Below the pieces are notes generated by a model. The model had not been told where the DNA came from. It was given only the letters and a program-made list of their open reading frames with translations, and made no database searches. From Rhodobacterales bacterium HKCCE2091 (GTDB taxonomy: Bacteria > Pseudomonadota > Alphaproteobacteria > Rhodobacterales > Rhodobacteraceae), in the NCBI GenBank assembly GCA_015689685.1, contig WVSL01000004.1:186001-250000 (forward strand): a stretch of 64,000 nt of DNA, read 5' to 3'. Made by a program: the position numbers and the translations under genes. This document shows positions 1 to 8,772 of this stretch, in pieces; position 1 is the first letter of the stretch; each line of letters starts with the position of its first letter.

Positions 1-1833
1 GCTTGGCCGGTACCAGAGTCCGGCGGCGATCATCGGCGCGCCGCGGTCGAGACTGGCCGCGTGGGAGGTCGTCAGCCGCTCCGGCGCGAAGCCCTTGCCG
101 CGCGCCCCGGCCCCCATCGCGGCGATGGAGACTGGGTGGAAGGGCGGGCGGTAGGTCGTCGTCCCGGTCTCGGCGATGGTGCGCCCGGTGGCATCGGCCA
201 GAACGGCGAGCGCGGCGATGTTCGAGTTCCGCCCCTGGTCCGGCGCCATGCCCTGCGTCGTGTAGCGCTTCATGTGCTCGACGGAGCGGAAGTTTTCCTG
301 CGCCGCCAGCTTCACGTCCTTGGTCGTCACGTCGTTGGCGAAGTCGAGCCAGGCGCGGCCCTTGCCCTCCACCTGCCAGAGCGCGCGGGCGCGGCCGGGA
401 TCGTCGGAGGCTGCGGGCAGGGGGATGTCTGGGGCGGTGAGGCCGAGCGCGGAAAGCGCGGTGCTTGCGGCGGCGATGCCCGAGGCGAGGCAGGCGGCGG
501 TGGAGAAGTCACCCTTCGCCGCGCCGCAGACGGTGAGGCCCGGGACGTGGGTTTCGGGCGGGACGAAGGCGTCGATGCCGTCGTCCCAGACCGGCCGGTG
601 GCCCATGTGGCACGTCAGGTGGACGTTCGGATTCCAGCCGCCGGACATGCCCAGGGCATCGACTGCGATCCGTTCCTCGCCCGCATCGGTCGCGACCGTG
701 ATCTCGCGAAGCGCACGGCGCCCCCGCGTGCCCGTGACCTCGCCCCGGATGAGGCGGTAATCGCCCCGCGCGGTCGCATCCGGCCGCGGGTCGATGACCG
801 CGACGACCTCGATCCCGGCGGCGGCCAGGTCGGCGGCGGTGCGGTGCGCGTCGTCGTTGGCGGCGAAGAGTGCGATCCGTTCGCCCGGCACGACGCCGTA
901 GCGGTGGAGGTAGGACCGCAGGCCCGAGGCCATCATCACGCCGGGGCGGTCGTTCATCGGGAAGGCGATGGGGCGCTCGATTGCACCTGCGGCCAGAACC
1001 GCTGCGTTCGTCGCGATCCGCCAGAAGCATTCGCGGGGCAGGTCCGCGGATTCGGGCAGGTGCAGGCCGACACGTTCCAGCGCGCCGTAAGTCCCGCCGT
1101 CATAGGCCCCTGTGACGGTGGTGCGCGGCATGATTCGGACGCCGAGGCCACGAAGTTCCGACAGCGTGGCAGCGACCCAGTCGGCGGCTGGCTGTCCGTC
1201 GATCTCCTCCCGTTCCGACAGGAGCCGCCCGCCGGGTTCGGTCTGCTCGTCGGCGAGGATCACGTCCGCCCCCGCCCGGGCCGCTGTCAGCGCCGCCATC
1301 AGACCGGAGGGCCCCGCGCCGATCACGAGAAGGTCGCAATGGGCGAAGGCCTTTTCGGTCCTGCCGTCGTCATGTTGGCCGGAAAGCCGCCCGAGTCCGG
1401 CGGCGCGGCGAATGAGGGGTTCGTAGAGCTTTTCCCAGAAGGCGCGCGGCCACATGAAGGTCTTGTAGTAGAACCCGGCGCCCAGGAACGGCGCGGCGAG
1501 ATCGTTGACCGACAGGAGGTCGAGGTCGAGCGGCCCGAGCCGGTTCTGGCTGCGGGCGGTCAGCCCGTCGAACAGCTCCTGCATTGTGGCGCGGGTGTTG
1601 GGGGTGGTGGCGGCACCTTCGCCGATTTCCACCAGCGCGTTCGGCTCCTCCGACCCGGCGGTCAGGATCCCGCGGGGGCGGTGGTACTTGAACGACCGGC
1701 CAACCAGGGCGACGCCGTTCGCGATGAGCGCCGAGGCGAGGGTGTCGCCGGCGAAACCGGTGAACGTCTTGCCGTCGAAGGTGAAGGACAGGGGCCGGGC
1801 GCGGTCGATGCGCCCGTAACCGTCAACGCGCAT
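1..1833 (-). CDS. soxA: Sarcosine oxidase alpha subunit (partial, 3' end beyond left edge)
   Basis: Alpha subunit of heterotetrameric sarcosine oxidase, which demethylates sarcosine to glycine and delivers the methyl carbon to tetrahydrofolate. Reading the complement from the ATG at 1833 gives 611 open codons without a stop, so about 400 residues are missing off the left edge (the family is near 1000 aa). Visible parts are an N-terminal ferredoxin-like segment (about residues 1-95), a Rossmann motif LVIGAGPSGLMAAL at about residue 166, a disulfide-reductase-like middle, and the beginning of the GcvT-like folate domain. The start overlaps the end of soxD by 11 nt, so translation is probably coupled. 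SoxG is expected next, outside the window. Family identity is secure. Confidence 0.96.
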   Translation of the reverse strand, partial: MRVDGYGRIDRARPLSFTFDGKTFTGFAGDTLASALIANGVALVGRSFKYHRPRGILTAGSEEPNALVEIGEGAATTPNTRATMQELFDGLTARSQNRLGPLDLDLLSVNDLAAPFLGAGFYYKTFMWPRAFWEKLYEPLIRRAAGLGRLSGQHDDGRTEKAFAHCDLLVIGAGPSGLMAALTAARAGADVILADEQTEPGGRLLSEREEIDGQPAADWVAATLSELRGLGVRIMPRTTVTGAYDGGTYGALERVGLHLPESADLPRECFWRIATNAAVLAAGAIERPIAFPMNDRPGVMMASGLRSYLHRYGVVPGERIALFAANDDAHRTAADLAAAGIEVVAVIDPRPDATARGDYRLIRGEVTGTRGRRALREITVATDAGEERIAVDALGMSGGWNPNVHLTCHMGHRPVWDDGIDAFVPPETHVPGLTVCGAAKGDFSTAACLASGIAAASTALSALGLTAPDIPLPAASDDPGRARALWQVEGKGRAWLDFANDVTTKDVKLAAQENFRSVEHMKRYTTQGMAPDQGRNSNIAALAVLADATGRTIAETGTTTYRPPFHPVSIAAMGAGARGKGFAPERLTTSHAASLDRGAPMIAAGLWYRPS

Positions 1834-2092
1834 GACCGGCCTCCCGGGCGAGGGACGCGCCGGTGATGGCGTGGGTGATTGTGTTGCGCTGCACCACGAG
1901 CCAGGCGGTGCAGCCCGCGGTGTGGTGCCAGAGCTCCCGCGTTTCGCCCGCGGGGTTGTCCCGAAGGTGCAGGTAGTTGTGCCATGCCTGCGGTTGGGCG
2001 TCGACATCGGGCCGGTCGAGCAAGGTGGCGTGACCGCGCGGGGTAAATTCGCGGGCGTCACGCTCGCCGCAGAGGGGGCAGGGAATGCGCAT
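1823..2092 (-). CDS. soxD: Sarcosine oxidase delta subunit
   Basis: An 89-aa protein matching the small zinc-binding delta subunit of heterotetrameric sarcosine oxidase in size and layout. It starts MRIPCPLCGERD, with a CxxC pair at residues 5 and 8, and carries a later HHTAGC segment that would supply further zinc ligands. The family places this subunit between soxB and soxA, which is the order here. Its 3' end overlaps soxA by 11 nt. The 60-nt gap to soxB holds a partial copy of the dispersed intergenic element noted separately. Confidence 0.95.
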   Translation of the reverse strand: MRIPCPLCGERDAREFTPRGHATLLDRPDVDAQPQAWHNYLHLRDNPAGETRELWHHTAGCTAWLVVQRNTITHAITGASLAREAGHAR

Positions 2093-2115
2093 CAGGCGTC
2101 GTTCTCCGGGGTGTG

Positions 2116-2150
2116 TGCCTCCGGCGGGGATACTTGGGGGACAAGGACGG
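2116..2150 (+). repeat. Dispersed intergenic element, partial copy (D)
   Basis: Between soxB and soxD the plus strand reads GGGGATACTTGGGGGA followed by CAAGGACGG. This matches the 3' tail box of the fuller copies near 29.5, 30.7, 33.3 and 36.0 kb. The hairpin half seen in those copies is absent or degenerate here. Orientation is opposite to the sox genes. Confidence 0.5.
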
Positions 2151-2152
2151 GG

Positions 2153-3406
2153 TCAGTGGAGGTTGTGCTGCGCACCGGTGCCCTCCTCGTCCATCAGGCC
2201 GCGGCCGGTTTCGAACCGGTCGAGGCGGAATTTCGCGGCGCTGTCGTGGGGGGTGCCGGTCGCCATCAGGTGGGCCAGCGCGTAGCCCGATCCGGGCACC
2301 GCCTTGAAGCCCCCGTAGTTCCAGCCGCAGTTGAGGTAGAGCCCGTCCACATGGGTCCTGTCGATCACCGGCGAGCCGTCGGGAGACATGTCCATGATCC
2401 CGCCCCAGGACCGCAGGACGCGGGCGCGGCCGATCATCGGCATCAGCGTCATCGCGGCCTCCATCACGTGTTCGGCCATGGGCAGGTTCCCGCGCTGCGC
2501 GTAGCTGGCGTAGAAGTCGAGGTCGCCGCCGAAGACCAGCCCGCCCTTGTCGGACTGCGAGATGTAGAAGTGACCCATTCCGTAGCTGACGACGTGGTCG
2601 ATGCAGGGTTTCAGGCCTTCAGTCACGAAGGCCTGCAGGACGTGGCTCTCGATCGGGACGCGCATCCCGGCCATCGCTGCGATCTGGCCCGTGCGGCCGG
2701 CGACGACGATGGCGACCTTCTTCGCGCGGATCGCGCCGCGGGAGGTCTGCACGCCGGTGACGCGGCCGTTCTCGATGTCGATGCCGGTGACCTCGCAGTT
2801 CTGGACGAGGTCGACGCCGCGCCGGTCGGCGCCGCGGGCGAGGCCCCAGGCGACAGCGTCGTGGCGCGCGGTGCCGCCCCGCCGGTGCAGGAGGCCGCCA
2901 AAGATCGGAAAGCGGGTCTGTTCGAAATCGAGGTAGGGCAGGTGGCGGCGGACGCCGTCGACATCGAGCAGTTCCGCGTCGTCGCCCTGGCTGATCATCA
3001 TGTTGCCGCGCCGGGCGAACAGATCGCGCTGGCCGTCGGAATGGGCGAGCATGATCTGGCCGCGCTGGCTGTGCATCACGTTGTAGTTGAGGTCGGCCTC
3101 CAGCCCCTCCCACAGCTTCAGCGAGTGGGAATAGAACTGCGAGTTGCCCTCGAGCATGTAGTTGGCGCGGACGATGGTGGTGTTGCGGCCGACGTTGCCG
3201 CCGCCGAGGTAGCCTTTCTCCAGCACCGCGACGTTGGTGATGCCGTGGTTGCGGGCGAGGTAGTAGGCGGTGGACAGCCCGTGCCCACCGCCGCCGATGA
3301 TGACGACGTCGTATGCGGGTTTCGGATCGGGATCGCGCCAGGCCGGGCGCCAGCCGCGGTTACCGGTCAGGCCTTCCCTGGCGATGGCCCAGGCCGAGTA
3401 GCGCAT
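2153..3406 (-). CDS. soxB: Sarcosine oxidase beta subunit
   Basis: The 417-aa flavin-carrying catalytic subunit of heterotetrameric sarcosine oxidase. An N-terminal dinucleotide-binding motif VVIIGGGGHGLSTAYYLA lies at about residues 34-51, followed by GRNTTIVRANY. The segment GGLLHRRGGTARHD (about 170-183) contains the histidines in the region where the family attaches FMN covalently; I cannot tell which His is used. A DAO-type C-terminus follows (GLYLNCGWNYGGFK). It is the first gene of soxB-soxD-soxA. Length and start agree with the family. Confidence 0.96.
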   Translation of the reverse strand: MRYSAWAIAREGLTGNRGWRPAWRDPDPKPAYDVVIIGGGGHGLSTAYYLARNHGITNVAVLEKGYLGGGNVGRNTTIVRANYMLEGNSQFYSHSLKLWEGLEADLNYNVMHSQRGQIMLAHSDGQRDLFARRGNMMISQGDDAELLDVDGVRRHLPYLDFEQTRFPIFGGLLHRRGGTARHDAVAWGLARGADRRGVDLVQNCEVTGIDIENGRVTGVQTSRGAIRAKKVAIVVAGRTGQIAAMAGMRVPIESHVLQAFVTEGLKPCIDHVVSYGMGHFYISQSDKGGLVFGGDLDFYASYAQRGNLPMAEHVMEAAMTLMPMIGRARVLRSWGGIMDMSPDGSPVIDRTHVDGLYLNCGWNYGGFKAVPGSGYALAHLMATGTPHDSAAKFRLDRFETGRGLMDEEGTGAQHNLH

Positions 3407-3450
3407 GTTGGTCCGGTCCCCCGTCGCAGGCGGCGGGCCGGGAAAGCGAA

Positions 3451-3480
3451 AGGCCCGACCCCTGTACGGGGCCGAGCCTA
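3451..3480 (-). terminator. Hairpin downstream of the TadE-like gene
   Basis: AGGCCCGACCCC, loop TGTA, then CGGGGCCGAGCCT: a stem of about 12 bp with two mismatches. It sits 63 nt past the stop of the TadE-like gene. On the minus strand it is followed by a short T-rich stretch (TTTCGCTTTCC). It probably ends the tadE-tadE-tadG transcript and separates it from soxB. Confidence 0.5.
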
Positions 3481-3542
3481 GGCGTTCGCTTTGTCAGGCG
3501 AAAGACGGTCCGCGACATAGACCTGCCGCCGAGCGACAGCGG

Positions 3543-4172
3543 TCAGCCGGTCCAGCCGGAGTCGTCGAGGCCGGGATCGTCGGTGCCGGTGTCGTCGTAG
3601 TCGCCGTCGCCCCAGTTGCAGCTGGTGCAGGAGGGATCGACGCCGTCGTCGAAGGGAAGCTGACCGGCGAAGCGGGGGCGGGTCACGGTGAAGTTGGTGA
3701 ACTCAAGGTCGTCCATGCCGATGTCGAAGAACGGCGTGTAGGGGACGAAGCTTTCCGTGACGATCACGCGCTCACCGGTCGCCATGATCGGAAGCTGGTT
3801 GGTGATCGAGGGGATGTCGCTGTCGCGCAGCCGGGTCCGGGAGCCGGTGGGGTGGGACCAGGTCACGCGGTACTCGGTGCCGTCCCAGGCGATCTCGGAC
3901 ACGCGGATGTCGCTGCCCGCGACGTTGCGCGTGATGTGCTGGAAGATGTTCCCGAGCCCGTCGATGTCGGAGCCGTAGACAAGCTCCGTCTGCCGCGACA
4001 GCACGTCCGCCACGGCATAGGTCGCCTTGACGCTCGTGTTGTAGGTGCGGAAGGCGTCGAAGAAGATGAACGAGATGATGAAGAGGAAGGCCAGGACGGG
4101 CGTGATGATCAGCGCCTCGATGGCCACCGCACCACGTTCGTTCCGAAGGAAGGTCTGGATCAGGTTCCGCAT
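3543..4172 (-). CDS. TadE-like pseudopilin, long acidic C-terminus
   Basis: A 209-aa TadE/TadG-family pseudopilin. After a short basic leader (MRNLIQTFLRNERG) comes AVAIEALIITPVLAFLFI, a pilin-like hydrophobic helix with Gly at the cleavage position and Glu at +5, as expected for prepilin peptidase substrates. The rest is periplasmic. The last 40 residues are very rich in Asp and Gly, with two Cys (CTSC). It is the last of three genes (tadG, tadE, this one), with a 9-nt gap to the upstream tadE. It presumably assists Tad pilus assembly although the main Tad locus lies about 35 kb away. Confidence 0.85.
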   Translation of the reverse strand: MRNLIQTFLRNERGAVAIEALIITPVLAFLFIISFIFFDAFRTYNTSVKATYAVADVLSRQTELVYGSDIDGLGNIFQHITRNVAGSDIRVSEIAWDGTEYRVTWSHPTGSRTRLRDSDIPSITNQLPIMATGERVIVTESFVPYTPFFDIGMDDLEFTNFTVTRPRFAGQLPFDDGVDPSCTSCNWGDGDYDDTGTDDPGLDDSGWTG

Positions 4173-4181
4173 CGCGCCCTC

Positions 4182-4727
4182 TCAATCCGGCTCGTTCACG
4201 AAGACCGAGGCCGAGGTCATGTGGACGTTGTCGTTGTCGTCCCGTGTCAGGTTCAGGCCGAAGCCCGAGAAGGGCAGGATCCGCGCGACCTCGGCGCAGA
4301 CCCGGATCAGCATGAGCTGGTTCTCGGCGCCCGGGTCGAACCGGTTGGCGGGGTTCACCACGCCGTCGCGGTCGACACAGAGCGAGTCCTCCGACGGAAG
4401 CGCGTAGTTGACCTGGTCGACCACCCTCAGGTCCACCACCAGCACGTCGTTGCAGTTGTGCAGGATCAGGGTGGAGCCGCAGACGACCTCCCGGATCTCG
4501 TCGTCCGTGACGGTGGCGTCGTTGGTCAGGCGGAGAAGACGCACGGTGGTGTCGAGCGCGCGTTCCAGCATCACCTGCCGGCAGAGGATCATCGCGGTCT
4601 CGAAGGCCGCGATGAACAGGATCATGATGATCGGGAAGACGATCACGAATTCCAGCGTGGCGGTTCCCCCGTCATTCCGGAGGAACTGCCTGAGGTGGTA
4701 GCGCAGAAGGTCCACGGCCGGCCTCAC
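4182..4727 (-). CDS. tadE: TadE-like pseudopilin
   Basis: A 181-aa TadE-family protein. The leader ends RNDGG and is followed by TATLEFVIVFPIIMILFIAA, a single pilin-type transmembrane helix with Glu-Phe at +5/+6. The remaining domain is extracytoplasmic with several Cys (residues in VVCGSTLILHNCNDV and SLCVDRD). The start is GTG, giving a 4-nt GTGA overlap with the stop of tadG, so the two are translationally coupled. In Tad systems TadE is a processed pseudopilin needed for fibre assembly. Confidence 0.88.
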   Translation of the reverse strand: MRPAVDLLRYHLRQFLRNDGGTATLEFVIVFPIIMILFIAAFETAMILCRQVMLERALDTTVRLLRLTNDATVTDDEIREVVCGSTLILHNCNDVLVVDLRVVDQVNYALPSEDSLCVDRDGVVNPANRFDPGAENQLMLIRVCAEVARILPFSGFGLNLTRDDNDNVHMTSASVFVNEPD

Positions 4728-6367
4728 TGGATCAGCTTGAGCTGGTTTATGGTGTTCGCGATCGAGGCGAAGGCTTCGGAGATCTCCACCCCTTCCACGT
4801 CGTAGTAGTGCGCCTCCGAGGTCGCGCAGTCGCGCATCACGTCCTGGCCGTGCACCGGCGCCTCGAAGGCGATGGTGAACACGATGATCCCGCGCGAGTT
4901 CGCGACATCGCAGATCTGGGCCAGGTTCTCGTCGGCGTAGATCGCCTCCTGCCCGTTCGACTCACGGCCGGAGAAGAGCTCGAGCGCGTCGTAGCGGAGA
5001 TCGTAGTAGTAATCCCAGTGGCCCGAGTTCCGCGCGGCGTAGTAGTAGAAGTTCTCCGCGAAGGACCGCTCGGTGAAGTTCGCCCAGACCCACGGCCAGC
5101 TCAGGTTCTGCGACTCGCTCCCGCGGTAGGGAGAGGTCGAGTAGTAGCCGTCGGGGTTGTTGAACGTCGTGGAGTCCCGGCTGCGGGTGTAGGGGATCCA
5201 GTAGCGGTCCATCTCGGGGATGTACATCGACCAGCGGTCGTGACCGGCGTGGTACCACACCGTCGACGGGCCGGACCGGTAGGGCGACGCGACGTCCCAC
5301 TGCTGGGTGTTCTCGCCGTCGGTCATCAGGACCACGATCTTCAGGGTCTCGTCGTCGGTGAAGGCGACCGGACGGCCGACGAAGTCCTCGTGCACCTCGC
5401 CCGCGCCGTAGAGCGCGTTGAGCGCCGGCTGCGTCGACGGGTCGAGCAGCGCCACGCCCCACCGCATGCCCTGGTCGATCGCGGTCCAGCCTTCGGCGTT
5501 CAGCGCGTTGATGTGGGCGTGCAGGTCGGAGACCGAGTTCGACCACGGCAGGATCGCGCCGTAATCGTCGGTCCGGCAGTAGGGGTAGCGGAAGTAGCTG
5601 TTGGAGTTCCGGCTGTTGTAGTCGAAGTGCGACAGCCGCTGGATCTGCGCCGACGGGTCGAGCGCGGTGGTGCCGAACTGGGTGCGGAAGAAGTGCGTGC
5701 AGTTCGACGCCGTGTGCTGGTTCGACAGGTTGAACACGCTGGCGATGGTGGAGCCGGCGTTGACCATGCCGTTGTAGGGCACGATCGAGACCGAGACGAG
5801 CATATCGTCGGTGTCGAAGTTGTTCGATTCCATGACCGCGGAGACGAATTCACGCGCCGCCGCCTGCATGTTCTGAAGCTTGCTGTAGGAGCCCATCGAT
5901 CCCGAGATGTCGAGCACCATCGAGATCTCGACGTTCTGGATCCGCTCCTCGGCCGCGCCGTAGGCGGGCGAGGTCAGCGCACGGATGCCGAACATGTCCA
6001 TGAAGTAGGTGTTGATGTCCATTTCCGCCTGGGCGCTCACCCGGCGGTAGTTCACGCCCTCGTCCACGTCGACGTCGAGGCGGTAGCGTTCGAGGCCGGA
6101 CCGGGCGAAGTAGTCGATCACCACGTCCTCGGGGTCGAGCGTCTGGTTGAGCGCCGCGGCGGCGAGAACCGCGCGGTCGAGCGTGTACTGAAGCTGCACC
6201 CGCTGCGTCTCGTATCGCATGACATCGATGGCGATGCCCCCGATGCCGAGCATCAGGATGAACATCATGAGACCGAATATGGTGACCGTTCCGTGCTCGC
6301 GCCGCAGGAAGGACCCGCAGACGTTCCTGAGGGCAACACACGCCAGTTTCGTTCGTACGCTCATCAT
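4724..6367 (-). CDS. tadG: TadG-like protein with von Willebrand A domain
   Basis: A 547-aa TadG-type membrane-anchored protein. I chose ATG 6367 (MMSVRTKL) because GGAG lies 9-12 nt upstream; the open frame extends further but that extension is low-complexity. The N-terminal pilin-like segment reads RREHGTVTIFGLMMFILMLG; it has Phe rather than Glu at +5, so cleavage by the prepilin peptidase is doubtful. A vWA domain follows with the MIDAS motif DISGSMGS (about residue 160) and VVLMTDGEN. The C-terminal half is rich in Tyr, Trp and Asn. It is first in the tadG-tadE-tadE unit and probably acts in the periplasm or at the pilus base or tip. Confidence 0.88.
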   Translation of the reverse strand: MMSVRTKLACVALRNVCGSFLRREHGTVTIFGLMMFILMLGIGGIAIDVMRYETQRVQLQYTLDRAVLAAAALNQTLDPEDVVIDYFARSGLERYRLDVDVDEGVNYRRVSAQAEMDINTYFMDMFGIRALTSPAYGAAEERIQNVEISMVLDISGSMGSYSKLQNMQAAAREFVSAVMESNNFDTDDMLVSVSIVPYNGMVNAGSTIASVFNLSNQHTASNCTHFFRTQFGTTALDPSAQIQRLSHFDYNSRNSNSYFRYPYCRTDDYGAILPWSNSVSDLHAHINALNAEGWTAIDQGMRWGVALLDPSTQPALNALYGAGEVHEDFVGRPVAFTDDETLKIVVLMTDGENTQQWDVASPYRSGPSTVWYHAGHDRWSMYIPEMDRYWIPYTRSRDSTTFNNPDGYYSTSPYRGSESQNLSWPWVWANFTERSFAENFYYYAARNSGHWDYYYDLRYDALELFSGRESNGQEAIYADENLAQICDVANSRGIIVFTIAFEAPVHGQDVMRDCATSEAHYYDVEGVEISEAFASIANTINQLKLIQ

Positions 6368-6616
6368 AAGCTCAGCTCCGCACCAGAGGCCGATTCCCAA
6401 ATATCGGCACCCACTATCCCTCGGCGCTTCTCCGCCTGAATAAAGGCAAGAATGGGGCAGACAGGGGGAGGAAACGCGGTGTTCCGGATTCATGAACGAG
6501 ACACGAGCCTGCGCTAATGCTGTTGCCGCGGGGCCGTCGCTGTGTTCCGCTGACCGTCGCGACACCGCCGTCACGGCCCCGTGCCGTCCGGCTTCGCACA
6601 GCAGGGAGGACCGCCA

Positions 6617-8044
6617 ATGTCGGCAAGGGAACCGAGCTTTCGCCAGTCAGTCGAGCTGATGTTCAACCGCGCGGCGGCGCTGATGGATCTGCCGCCGGGA
6701 CTGGAGGAGAAGATTCGGGTCTGCAACTCCACCTACGTCGTGCGGTTCGGGGTGCGGCTGCGGGGCGAGATCCGGACCTTCACCGGCTACCGCTCCGTCC
6801 ATTCCGAGCACATGGAGCCGGTCAAGGGCGGGATCCGCTACGCCGCCAACGTGAACCAGGACGAGGTCGAGGCGCTGGCCGCGCTGATGACCTTCAAGTG
6901 TGCGCTGGTCGAGGCGCCGTTCGGCGGATCGAAGGGCGGGCTCTGCATCGACCCGCGCCAGTACGAGGACCACGAGCTTGAACAGATCACCCGGCGCTTC
7001 GCCTACGAACTGATCAAGCGCGACCTCATCAACCCGTCCCAGAACGTGCCCGCGCCCGACATGGGAACCGGCGAGAAGGAAATGGCGATCATCGCGGACC
7101 AGTACGCGCGGATGAACACGACCGACATCAACGCCCGCGCCTGCGTCACCGGCAAGCCGCCCCACGCGGGCGGCATCAAGGGCCGGGTAGAGGCCACCGG
7201 CCGCGGCGTGCAGTACGCGCTGCAGGAATTCTTCCGCCATCCCGACGACATCGCGAAGGCGGGGCTTTCCGGCTCGCTCGACGGCAAGAGCGTGATCGTG
7301 CAGGGGCTCGGCAACGTCGGCTACCACGCGGCGCTGTTCCTGTCGCGCGAGGACGGGGCGAAGATCACCCACATCATCGAACGCGACGGGGCGCTGCACA
7401 ACGCCGACGGTCTCGACATCGCGCTGGTGCGGGACTGGATCGCCCACCACGGCGGTGTCCGCGGCTGCCCGCACGGGCACTACATCGAACAGGGCGGCGT
7501 GGTGCTGGAGGAGGAATGCGACATCCTCGTTCCCGCCGCGCTCGAAGGCGTCATCCACGCCGAGAACGCGGAGCGGGTGAAGGCGAAGCTCATCATCGAG
7601 GCCGCGAACGGCCCGATCACCGCCACCGCGGACGAGATCCTGCGGCGGCGGGGCACGGTCATCATTCCCGACCTCTATGCCAACGCGGGTGGTGTCACGG
7701 TCAGCTACTTCGAGTGGGTGAAGAACCTGAGCCACATCCGCTTCGGCCGGATGCAGCGGCGGCAGGAGGAAGCGCGCCACCTCCTGATCGTGAACGAGCT
7801 GGAACGGCTGTCGAAGGACAAGGAACTCGGCTGGACCCTGTCGCCCGACTTCAAGGAACGCTACCTGCGCGGCGCGGACGAACTGGAACTGGTGCGCTCC
7901 GGCCTCGACGACACCATGCGCGAGGCCTACCAGTCGATGCGGGAGGTCTGGCACACCCGCCAGGACGTGCCCGATCTGCGGACGGCGGCGTTCCTGGTCT
8001 CGATCGGCCGCGTGGCGGCGAGCTACCGCGCCAAGGGGCTCTGA
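6617..8044 (+). CDS. Glu/Leu/Phe/Val dehydrogenase family (probable glutamate dehydrogenase)
   Basis: A 475-aa ELFV dehydrogenase, most likely catalysing NAD(P)-linked interconversion of glutamate and 2-oxoglutarate plus ammonia. The ATG at 6617 has GGGAGGA 7-8 nt upstream. The catalytic-domain signature is VEAPFGGSKGGLCID, with the active Lys in GGSKGG; the Rossmann motif VQGLGNVGYHAA lies at about residues 227-238. Length and the extended C-terminus (FGRMQRRQEEAR) fit the alphaproteobacterial form rather than the 420-aa hexameric enzyme. It is divergent from tadG across 249 bp and is a single-gene unit. Cofactor preference cannot be read from sequence here. Confidence 0.92.
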   Translation: MSAREPSFRQSVELMFNRAAALMDLPPGLEEKIRVCNSTYVVRFGVRLRGEIRTFTGYRSVHSEHMEPVKGGIRYAANVNQDEVEALAALMTFKCALVEAPFGGSKGGLCIDPRQYEDHELEQITRRFAYELIKRDLINPSQNVPAPDMGTGEKEMAIIADQYARMNTTDINARACVTGKPPHAGGIKGRVEATGRGVQYALQEFFRHPDDIAKAGLSGSLDGKSVIVQGLGNVGYHAALFLSREDGAKITHIIERDGALHNADGLDIALVRDWIAHHGGVRGCPHGHYIEQGGVVLEEECDILVPAALEGVIHAENAERVKAKLIIEAANGPITATADEILRRRGTVIIPDLYANAGGVTVSYFEWVKNLSHIRFGRMQRRQEEARHLLIVNELERLSKDKELGWTLSPDFKERYLRGADELELVRSGLDDTMREAYQSMREVWHTRQDVPDLRTAAFLVSIGRVAASYRAKGL

Positions 8045-8142
8045 CTGCTCGCGGGCGTGTCCAACCTGTAATTCTTCGGGGGCGTTGGCGGCCGTGTGGC
8101 CGCCCGCCCCGTCCAGATACGCGGGCCCCGCTGTGTCTCGGC

Positions 8143-8622
8143 TCAGTCGCCGGCGGCGAGCATCGCGTGGATCACCTCCGCCATCGCCTTGCTTTCCGAG
8201 GGCGTCGTCGCACCGCCGACCATCAGGCGCCGGCCCCGCCGCCACCACAGCCCCGGCGCGAAGGCGCGGGGGTGGCGCGACGCGAGGATGAGGACGAACC
8301 CGCCCGCGGGCTTCATCACGAAGAAGCCGCGTTCAACCCGGGCCACGTCCTCGATCCGGCAGAGCACCCGGCCGCCGCGTTCCCGCAGCTCGTCCCGCGT
8401 CAGTTCCAGTTCCGGCGCGGTGGAGCGCCAGACCGCGACCCCGAAGGCGAGCGCGCTAAGGCCGGTCAGGAGCAGGAAGGCGAGATCGAAGGCCGACGCG
8501 ACCCCGCCGCCCGCCGCGATCGCCACGAGGAGCAGCCCGAGCACGGCCGGAAAGCCAGCCGCCATCGCGCGGCGGACCGGGTTCGGCCTGATGCGGGCGA
8601 GGATGGGCGGCGCGTCTGTCAT
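8143..8622 (-). CDS. Membrane protein with two N-terminal helices and a PH-like C-terminal domain
   Basis: A 159-aa protein of uncertain function. Residues about 18-62 form two hydrophobic segments (AVLGLLLVAIAAGGGVASA and LAFLLLTGLSALAFGVAVW). The remainder resembles the bacterial PH-like YdbT-type layout: ELELTRDELRERGGRVLCRIEDV, then a Trp/Arg-rich loop PGLWWRRGRRLMVGG. Start ATG 8622 (MTDAPPILAR). It is a single gene, convergent with the dehydrogenase and divergent from the esterase at 8773. The reading is supported by good amphipathic structure; the domain assignment is an inference from pattern only. Confidence 0.7.
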   Translation of the reverse strand: MTDAPPILARIRPNPVRRAMAAGFPAVLGLLLVAIAAGGGVASAFDLAFLLLTGLSALAFGVAVWRSTAPELELTRDELRERGGRVLCRIEDVARVERGFFVMKPAGGFVLILASRHPRAFAPGLWWRRGRRLMVGGATTPSESKAMAEVIHAMLAAGD

Positions 8623-8772
8623 GGCCGGAACCCATAGGCCGCGCCGTCCACGGCGGAAAGCCCAATCGCCGCCGCGCGCACGTGTCCCCACCACCGCAAC
8701 ACCAGACGAGAGCATGCTATGACCAAGCGCCCTAGCCTTGTAATCCGGGGGGAAAGGGGGTGGGTTGGGCGT

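Noticed and set aside
61-1866. 601-aa plus-strand frame opposite soxA
   Set aside because: Shadow; soxA on the minus strand translates to a recognisable sarcosine oxidase.
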